Shown: positions 58,462 to 64,000 of the stretch, piece after piece
How positions within the stretch are numbered: position 1 is the stretch's first letter
How the letters are laid out: each line of letters begins with the position of its first letter
Source of the DNA: Pandoraea aquatica
GTDB taxonomy: Bacteria; Pseudomonadota; Gammaproteobacteria; Burkholderiales; Burkholderiaceae
DNA length: 64,000 nt
Reading direction: 5' to 3'
NCBI RefSeq assembly: GCF_902459565.1
Contig: NZ_CABPSN010000006.1
Location: 186,001 to 250,000 of the forward strand
The notes under the pieces: generated by a model
What the model saw: only the letters and a program-made list of their open reading frames with translations
Told to the model about the DNA's origin: nothing
The model's database searches: none
Made by a program: the position numbers and the translations under genes

Positions 58462-59694
58462 ATGCCAACCGGGCCACTGTCAGGGGCGTTACCGTCAAAC
58501 CAACAGCCGTATCAGACGTTCGAATCAGGACAATCGGCGTCGCCACAATCAATGTCAGGCAGCTCACACAGCCTGCCCAATGAACTCTCCCACGTGCAGC
58601 ATGTTCCGGCAAGCCACTCGTCAGGAAGCAATTTCGCAACCCGGTTAGCGCACCGCGTTTGGGGCGGGATATCCGCACCGCTCGCGCCGTGCACACCAAA
58701 CTCATCGCGAAGCGATATTCAAGTCGCGCTTTCGTTGGGGGCAGCGGCTTTGAAGGACTTCGGTCAACCCGCCCCCGGACGCGGCGCTAAAGACTCACCG
58801 TCTGTCGCCTCCACGCCCGTCGACACAGATCGCCTCGGTTGGCTGCCTGCGGAGAAGCGCTACAACGCGTGGCTGGCACTGATTTTCAGGAGAGTCGACG
58901 CCTCGACGGCGGGCAGCGGCATTCGATCCGCGCGACTGGCTCAGTACGCCGACGCCCTGATTCACCTGCCCGAGTCGGAGCAGGTGCCCGCCGCGCAGTT
59001 CCTGCTCCACTTCGTGAACGACTTCTATGCGACGAGTGGTGCTCCCGGACAATTGTCGAACCAGATCGGCGCGGTATTCAACGGCATGACAAACTCAACG
59101 AGCGCCATCATCTTTGTGGAGGCGCTTCTCAATCACGCGGACAGCCACTTTCCTGGCAAGCAGCATCTCGTCACATGGGGGGTAACGGAACACATTGGTC
59201 ATTTCTCAAAGGAGATCATCGCCAGCATCGAACGTCGCGTATTGACCTGGGCAATCGCTTACCACCGCCCTCAGGATCGGTTCGACCTATGGACGAGCAC
59301 GATGCCAAAACTTGAAGCTCTGACGTGGCCGGCTGCTTCCGATATTGCAATGTTCGGCAATGCCATCACCGAGATTCCCGCGGCGGCGCAGACACAACGT
59401 CAGGATGCGGTGAATCGACTTGCCGCGTACCTCCTGAACGCGGCAAAACTGCGCGAAATATCCGCCGCGTTCCAATTGACGCGCGACAGCTTGCTAGCAC
59501 TGAAGGACGTATCCATTCGCGCGGACCTCGCCGCCGCACTTATGGACACTGCGGACGAAACCAGTATGGCGTTCCAGCCAGCACTGCACAGCGCACTCCT
59601 TGAACGCCTCGACCTGTTCGGGCCCGCAACCGGCTTTGTCATCCGTGAACGCCTCTCGCAACTCGCCGAGGCGGTCAATTCCGCAAGGTTCTGA
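58462..59694 (+). CDS. Hypothetical helical-repeat protein A (trio member 1)
   Basis: 410 aa; no family recognised. Residues 1-55 are Ser/Pro/Gln-rich and apparently disordered, with no Sec signal or membrane helix. The rest is helix-rich. A module beginning LPAEKRYNAWLALIFRR (about residue 128) recurs as RPQDRFDLWTSTMPKLEA (about residue 269). Each has an aromatic-Trp helix, then about 30 residues on a helix ending in I-Pro or L-Pro. Related modules are in the next two genes. The disordered polar N-terminus recalls type III secretion effectors, but no secretion genes are in view. Shine-Dalgarno AAAGGAG is strong. Its function is unknown. Confidence 0.75.
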   Translation: MPTGPLSGALPSNQQPYQTFESGQSASPQSMSGSSHSLPNELSHVQHVPASHSSGSNFATRLAHRVWGGISAPLAPCTPNSSRSDIQVALSLGAAALKDFGQPAPGRGAKDSPSVASTPVDTDRLGWLPAEKRYNAWLALIFRRVDASTAGSGIRSARLAQYADALIHLPESEQVPAAQFLLHFVNDFYATSGAPGQLSNQIGAVFNGMTNSTSAIIFVEALLNHADSHFPGKQHLVTWGVTEHIGHFSKEIIASIERRVLTWAIAYHRPQDRFDLWTSTMPKLEALTWPAASDIAMFGNAITEIPAAAQTQRQDAVNRLAAYLLNAAKLREISAAFQLTRDSLLALKDVSIRADLAAALMDTADETSMAFQPALHSALLERLDLFGPATGFVIRERLSQLAEAVNSARF

Positions 59695-59734
59695 GCGAAG
59701 CGACAAAGTGTTGCGTCGGGTAACACGGCACAGT

Positions 59735-59766
59735 GCGGGCTCCCTTTCCTACGATCAGGAGCCCGC
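59735..59766 (+). terminator. Hairpin between trio genes 1 and 2 (terminator or RBS-masking stem)
   Basis: GCGGGCTCC (59735-59743) pairs with GGAGCCCGC (59758-59766), followed by GTTTGTT. It is 40 bp after gene 1. The 3' arm contains the GGAG that would be the Shine-Dalgarno of the TTG start at 59769, so the stem could both end transcription and hide the ribosome site. Confidence 0.6.
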
Positions 59767-59768
59767 GT

Positions 59769-61217
59769 TTGTTCCCTACATCGCGTCACACCCCCACCGC
59801 GCCGACCGGCCACGTCTCGGTCAACGGCGATACGTCAACGACGGCAACGACGGCATCTGCAACGACCATCACAGCCTCGTCTTCCAGCGCGTCGCTGCCC
59901 GGTACACCCACCCAAACCTTTGTGCGCGATTTCTGGCAGACGTTACAACGACCGCTTAGCCCGCCATGGCTCATGCGGCCGTCGATACCGGTATCTGACG
60001 CGCAGCGCTCACAGACAGCACCACCTTCGGTGCCATCGTCCGCCGTCACGCGAGCCGAATGGCGCGGCGATCTTTCCAGCGTGTTAGACGTTCTCCCCTC
60101 GGAGACCGACACGACAACCGCCGGACTGCCCATGGTCAAGCGGGACTTTTCCACGGCGTTCGGCCGCTGTGACGAGTCCCCTCATCTTTCGCGCTCGAAG
60201 CGTCTTGCCGCCCTGCACGAAATTCCAGCACTCGAACCCAAACCGTCGACGTCCGGCGTCTCGTATCGCGCCAGCCCGCCGGTTCCTGACCACGTGTTGC
60301 GCAAAGCCCTGCTGATTCTGGGTGATCCGGCGGCTCAGGCGTCGGACTGGTTTGCGACGCTGGAATCGCGCGCCATCGAAGCGGTGCTCGACAAAAGTCC
60401 CTATGCCGACGCGCATCAACTGATGGAAGGCCTGTTGCGACGCCTGGAAGCCGAGCAGAAGCACGAACACTGGACGACGGCGTTCGAGCGCGTCGTCGCC
60501 CTGACCTATCGTTTCGAAGACCGGACAGCGATTGCGGCGCGCGCGATGCTCCTGACGTTCGACAAGTTATCCGGCGACGGTGCTCAGGCGCTCGCGCAAA
60601 CGTCGACGTCTGCCAGCATCGAGCATCTGATCGCGCATCGGCTGCATGCGATTGCCGATATGGCCCCCGACAAGCGCGCCGCTGCGTGGGGCGAATTGCT
60701 CATGGCCGTGGAACGCTCGAAGGCCTGTCCGCGAGCCCAGCGTCTCGTGCCGATGGCCCGGTTCATCGGTTTGCTAACGCAGACTGAACAGCGACTCGCT
60801 GCGTTGGCAGTCGTTAGCGCCTCCCGCAATTTCGTCATTAACGGCGGCTGGCGCGACCTCACGGATACCTTGCTCAAATCCGTTCCAGGTAGCGAGATGG
60901 CCACGGTCGCGCGGGCCATCGTGCACCCCGATCAACGGCTGCACAGCGCCGACATGTACGACGCCATCGATGCGATTTCCGACCGTATCGACGGCATGCC
61001 CCAGTGCGAAGCGCGAGCGCTGCTCGAATACCTGATCGAGATCGTCATGGCGCGCGGAGACTTCGCTTATCTCACGTTCTCCCCCGACGAATCCGCTCAG
61101 CTACTCGACGATCTGCGCTCGACATGCCGTCGCTGCGGCTTCGACGATCTGGCCGCAACGATGGCGGAAACGCTCGCGGAAGTGATGGACGAATACAAGG
61201 GCACGATGATGGATTGA
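59769..61217 (+). CDS. Hypothetical helical-repeat protein B (trio member 2)
   Basis: About 482 aa from a TTG at 59769, chosen because AGGAG lies 7 bp upstream; a GTG at 59733 is the alternative. The first about 110 residues are Thr/Ser/Pro-rich and disordered. The remainder is helical. It contains APDKRAAAWGELLMAVERSK (around nt 60659-60720), which matches the P-D-R-W module of its neighbours, and RHEHW-like KHEHWTTAFERVVALTYR. No signal peptide, transmembrane segment or known catalytic motif is seen. Function unknown. Confidence 0.7.
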   Translation: MFPTSRHTPTAPTGHVSVNGDTSTTATTASATTITASSSSASLPGTPTQTFVRDFWQTLQRPLSPPWLMRPSIPVSDAQRSQTAPPSVPSSAVTRAEWRGDLSSVLDVLPSETDTTTAGLPMVKRDFSTAFGRCDESPHLSRSKRLAALHEIPALEPKPSTSGVSYRASPPVPDHVLRKALLILGDPAAQASDWFATLESRAIEAVLDKSPYADAHQLMEGLLRRLEAEQKHEHWTTAFERVVALTYRFEDRTAIAARAMLLTFDKLSGDGAQALAQTSTSASIEHLIAHRLHAIADMAPDKRAAAWGELLMAVERSKACPRAQRLVPMARFIGLLTQTEQRLAALAVVSASRNFVINGGWRDLTDTLLKSVPGSEMATVARAIVHPDQRLHSADMYDAIDAISDRIDGMPQCEARALLEYLIEIVMARGDFAYLTFSPDESAQLLDDLRSTCRRCGFDDLAATMAETLAEVMDEYKGTMMD

Positions 61218-61350
61218 CCGCCCGCCGCGCGGCTTTTCAGGATTCGCTCACGGCGTCGAAAACTGGTCAGGATCGCGTTCGAAAAGCAAAGGTGTTCCTC
61301 AACGGGGGGCGCACGATGAAATCCCTCCCAACGAACTCAAGGAGTTCATG

Positions 61351-62589
61351 ATGGAAATTCCCCAGGCCTTCCCCACGCCGAACACCCTCGCTCCGGAGAT
61401 TGAAGAAACGAACGCCCCCCCGACCACGCCGCGAGACCCGATTGAGGCTGATATCTCCGCCTCGTTGAATCGGGTATCCCAGACCGGCGACAGTATCGAA
61501 ACGGGGGGAAATGGCACTCGCGCGGCGAGCAGCACCGATGCCCCCGTCTCATTGAGTGTCATAGGTGTGAGCGGAGATAGCGACGCATACCGTCTGCGCA
61601 TGACGTCGGGCGAAGGCCAGGCATCGGAGACGTTGCCCGGCACGGCCGCCGCAGGCCAGCCAACGAACACTGAGCTGACCCGGCTTCGCAATACGCTGGA
61701 GGCGATAAAAAGGCAAATGCCGGATCGCCTCTCGAAAGAATGGACTCAGCTCTTTCTCACAACACACAACGCCTCGTCCCCGCTCCACCCGAAAACGCTG
61801 GGTGTTTTCTTTGATTTCATCAAGGATTTCCCACGCAACAAGCAGGAAAAGGACGCAAAGTCATCGATGATCGCGACCGAGAAGGTTTTGACCGAGCTTG
61901 TGTCCCCCAAGGGTGATCCGATCGATGAAGGCACGACAGAAAGCAGAGTCAGAGATTTCTTTAGGAACATCCACGACAAGGCCATCAATTTAGAAACGGC
62001 GAATTACATCCTCAGTTTCGCCTCAAACAAAATCGAAGATCGACCGAAAACCAGCGTTGCGCTCATCTCGGGACTATGGGGAAAGTACAATGCCGTCGAA
62101 TCGGAATTCGCCCCTGATTTCGCCGCCCGGATCGTGGCATTCGAGCTTTCGCTGACACCGCCAACCGATCGCTACAAGGTGTGGAAGCACGCGCTCGACA
62201 AGGTGGGGCAAAGCAATGCATTCTTTTCCCCTATCTACATGTCGAGGTTTGTCAACGCGCTCTCGTCGAACCCTCCCGATCAGTCGGGGGATATTGCTAG
62301 CGCTCATGCAGACATCGCCAAGATCCTTTACGACTACCCTACCGCGTTCTCGCTCGAAAATGATCAGATTCGGAGAAGCGCACTTGAAGGATTTCTGAAG
62401 GGCGTCGAGTCGGAAGACACGCGTGTGTTCGTCACCGAATTATTGGCATCGCACCTGGATCCGACAACGCTCTCGGGAACGCGCTGGAAAACCGCGATCC
62501 TCACCGTGACGAATAACGTCTCAGAACTCTTTAGTGCTGAGAACAAGGCAAAAATCCGAGACACCTTGAAGACGCTTGCCGGCGCGTAG
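61351..62589 (+). CDS. Hypothetical helical-repeat protein C (trio member 3)
   Basis: 412 aa from ATG 61351 (the adjacent ATG at 61348 is too close to the AAGGAG). Residues 1-100 are Thr/Pro/Ser-rich. The helical part has two modules: MPDRLSKEWTQLFLTTHN (about residue 126) and PPTDRYKVWKHALDKVGQS (about residue 270). Both match the P-x-D-R-x-x-x-W pattern of proteins A and B. By eye the gene is less GC-rich than its surroundings, a hint of horizontal origin. The long Lys/Asp-rich stretch near residue 160 is hydrophilic. Function unknown. Confidence 0.73.
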   Translation: MEIPQAFPTPNTLAPEIEETNAPPTTPRDPIEADISASLNRVSQTGDSIETGGNGTRAASSTDAPVSLSVIGVSGDSDAYRLRMTSGEGQASETLPGTAAAGQPTNTELTRLRNTLEAIKRQMPDRLSKEWTQLFLTTHNASSPLHPKTLGVFFDFIKDFPRNKQEKDAKSSMIATEKVLTELVSPKGDPIDEGTTESRVRDFFRNIHDKAINLETANYILSFASNKIEDRPKTSVALISGLWGKYNAVESEFAPDFAARIVAFELSLTPPTDRYKVWKHALDKVGQSNAFFSPIYMSRFVNALSSNPPDQSGDIASAHADIAKILYDYPTAFSLENDQIRRSALEGFLKGVESEDTRVFVTELLASHLDPTTLSGTRWKTAILTVTNNVSELFSAENKAKIRDTLKTLAGA

Positions 62590-62607
62590 GCGGCAAGCAC
62601 AAACGAC

Positions 62608-62630
62608 AGCGCCCGCTGTACGCGGGCGCT
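62608..62630. terminator. Hairpin between the trio and hemY
   Basis: AGCGCCCGC (62608-62616) pairs with GCGGGCGCT (62622-62630) with loop TGTAC. It lies 18 bp past gene 3 and 44 bp from the hemY stop, between convergent genes. No T-tract. Confidence 0.65.
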
Positions 62631-62674
62631 GAGGAACTTCTGTTTAGGCCAGGCAAATGTCGGCCCGGCAACAT

Positions 62675-63847
62675 TCACGCCGTGGCGCACGCCCGGTAGT
62701 GGCGATTCGCCTGATCCATCTGCCCCAGCCCTTCGAAGAGCTGCGCGAGCGCCAGATGCAGACGCTGCTGCAGATGCCGATCGTCCGTGTGACGCAACGC
62801 CCCTTCGAGGAACGTCTGCGCCTTGCCCCACAGACGCTGATGCTGGCACAGCTTGCCCAGCGCGTAGAGCAGATCCGGATCGTTCGGATGACGTTGCTGC
62901 CACGCTTCCGCCTTCTGGATGAGCGGCAAAGCATCGGCACCGGCGCACTCGGCATAGCGACGCAGCAGACGTGCATCCCAATGCTCGGCCAGCGCAGCTT
63001 CGACGATGTCACGCGCCTCACGCGGACGGTCCAGCGCAATCAGCAGTTCGGCGGCAACGTCCGCAGTCCGCGACGACGTACGGGCGTCGGCAGGCAATTC
63101 CTGCCAGCACTTGAGCAACGCATCTGCATCGTGACGATGGTCGCGCAGAATGCCCTCGCTGGCCGTCTGCTTGAGCTTCGCAGCCAGTGCCGGATGCAGC
63201 GCTTCACGTTTTTCCAGCACCTTGAGCAGATTCAGCACCTCGGGCCAGTGCTTGAGATGCTGATGCGCACGCAACGCGACGAGCTGCGCCTGCATGCGAC
63301 GTGCCCCCTGCGCACGCATTTCCGTCAGCGCTTCGAGCGCGCCTTCGGCATCGCGCGTGTCGACACGCAACTCAGCGGTCTGCAACAAGCGCGCTTCTTC
63401 GAGATTCGCCCCTTGCGCTTCGGTCAGCCACGCATCGCGTCGGGCAAACTCTCGCATACGATGCGCTGCACGCGCACCGATGATCGCGGCCACGCCACGA
63501 TTGTCGTCCTGCTCGGCCGCTTCGCGCGCCGCCTTCTCTGCGCGTGTGTAACGTCCCGCAAAGAGATTCGCCACGGCATCGCGCAGCGCGATGTTCGCGC
63601 GACGGCTGCGTTGGCGATTGCGATAGGCGGCCACACGTTCCGGCATCTTGTAGATGTTGCGCAGCACGCGAATGATCACGTACAGCGCAACGAACAGCGC
63701 CAGCAACGCCAGCACAAACAGGTTCAGCGACACGTCGATACGGTACGGCGGCACCAGCATGACCACCTGTCCGTGATTGAACGTGGCCAGCACCGCGAAG
63801 CCAGCCGCTACCGCGAACAGGAGCGTCAACCAGATCAGTCCTCGCAT
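62675..63847 (-). CDS. hemY: HemY, inner-membrane TPR protein of the haem-biosynthesis locus
   Basis: 390 aa. Two N-terminal membrane helices (about residues 3-24 and 40-62) belong to the HemY_N domain with NHGQVVMLVPPYRIDVSLN. Helical TPR-like repeats fill residues of about 75-390, for example PDLLYALGKLCQHQRLWGKAQTFLEGAL. Despite its name it is not protoporphyrinogen oxidase; it is a conserved companion of hemX/hemD. Ten bp separate it from the hemX stop. Confidence 0.92.
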   Translation of the reverse strand: MRGLIWLTLLFAVAAGFAVLATFNHGQVVMLVPPYRIDVSLNLFVLALLALFVALYVIIRVLRNIYKMPERVAAYRNRQRSRRANIALRDAVANLFAGRYTRAEKAAREAAEQDDNRGVAAIIGARAAHRMREFARRDAWLTEAQGANLEEARLLQTAELRVDTRDAEGALEALTEMRAQGARRMQAQLVALRAHQHLKHWPEVLNLLKVLEKREALHPALAAKLKQTASEGILRDHRHDADALLKCWQELPADARTSSRTADVAAELLIALDRPREARDIVEAALAEHWDARLLRRYAECAGADALPLIQKAEAWQQRHPNDPDLLYALGKLCQHQRLWGKAQTFLEGALRHTDDRHLQQRLHLALAQLFEGLGQMDQANRHYRACATA

Positions 63848-63857
63848 GCCCGGCTCC

Positions 63858-64000
63858 TTACGGCTTTTCCTTGACGTCCTTGACCTGACCGATGGCGGTC
63901 AGGCTGGCGTCAAGGGTCGGCAGTTCGATGGTGCGCGAGCCCGAATCGACCTGATCGAGCAGCGTTTTCACGGCGGCGATGCGGCGCGACTTGGCATCGA
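63858..64000 (-). CDS. hemX: HemX C-terminus (partial, runs off the window)
   Basis: Only the last 46 codons plus stop are visible (ending TIELPTLDASLTAIGQVKDV, then KEKP). The upstream position to hemY and the pattern LPTLDASLTAI fit HemX, the membrane protein annotated as a uroporphyrinogen-III C-methyltransferase-like partner of HemD. It may be a HemDX fusion, as is common in Burkholderiales; this cannot be decided here. Confidence 0.75.
   Translation of the reverse strand, partial: DAKSRRIAAVKTLLDQVDSGSRTIELPTLDASLTAIGQVKDVKEKP

Noticed and set aside
61225-61345. A possible small gene between trio members 2 and 3
   Set aside because: Open frames there are short, lack a Shine-Dalgarno and do not resemble the neighbours; only the AAGGAG of gene 3 is convincing.

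Overview
The window looks like a chromosomal segment of a high-GC betaproteobacterium of the Burkholderiales, Pandoraea- or Burkholderia-like. The grounds are the housekeeping core (trxB diverging from ftsK-lolA-rarA-serS, glnB beside a glutamine-dependent nadE, ppa, hemXY), the small porin type, and many LysR/GntR/IclR-controlled catabolic clusters. The genus is an inference. No insertion sequence, phage, CRISPR array or rRNA was seen.

Region 1 (1-8.8 kb) is accessory uptake: an XRE-cupin regulator behind two tandem palindromic operators, a HAD phosphatase, a complete TauABC-like sulfonate importer, a LysR regulator diverging from two tiny coupled ORFs, and a second complete nitrate/sulfonate/taurine-type ABC importer. 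No sulfonate-cleaving enzyme is visible.

Region 2 (8.8-25.6 kb) looks like an aromatic meta-cleavage regulon. A seven-gene minus-strand operon encodes two Rieske oxygenases, a PDR-type reductase, a single-chain LigB-family dioxygenase, a LigJ-like amidohydrolase, an aldehyde dehydrogenase and an HD-domain protein with a PhnZ-like ligand pattern. A second minus-strand operon encodes another LigB-family enzyme and three RraA-family proteins. A CobW-type GTPase, a FadR-type GntR regulator, an MFS carrier and a porin complete the set. The inferred flow is oxygenation or demethylation, extradiol ring opening, hydration and aldol cleavage. The substrate is not determined. A 15-bp dyad (CGCATAC-T-GTATGCG and variants) occurs at four promoters here and once more near 29.2 kb.

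Region 3 (26-29.5 kb) encodes three exported proteins: a Tat-type FAD amine oxidoreductase, a small c-type cytochrome and a RidA homologue with a signal peptide. They suggest a periplasmic amine-oxidation module. A tRNA-Ser(CGA) follows.

Region 4 (29.5-43.5 kb) is housekeeping: serS, rarA, lolA, ftsK, trxB, an Smr protein, a UPF0126 membrane protein, glnB, nadE, a FemAB-like acyltransferase and ppa.

Region 5 (43.6-58.3 kb) is a hydroxy-acid/aldehyde catabolic locus: an FMN alpha-hydroxy-acid dehydrogenase, an IclR regulator, a DHDPS-family lyase, a polyamine-type ABC importer with its two permeases fused into one chain, a GlcD-like FAD oxidase, an aldehyde dehydrogenase, an SDR and an MFS carrier. 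A DHA2 drug-efflux-type transporter follows. An AATTGCA-type motif is shared by its two divergent promoter regions.

Region 6 (58.4-62.6 kb) holds three consecutive unrecognised proteins with Ser/Thr/Pro-rich N-termini and a recurring helical module (PxDR[YF]xxW...P). This is the best candidate in the window for an undescribed family. The window ends in hemY and the 3' end of hemX.
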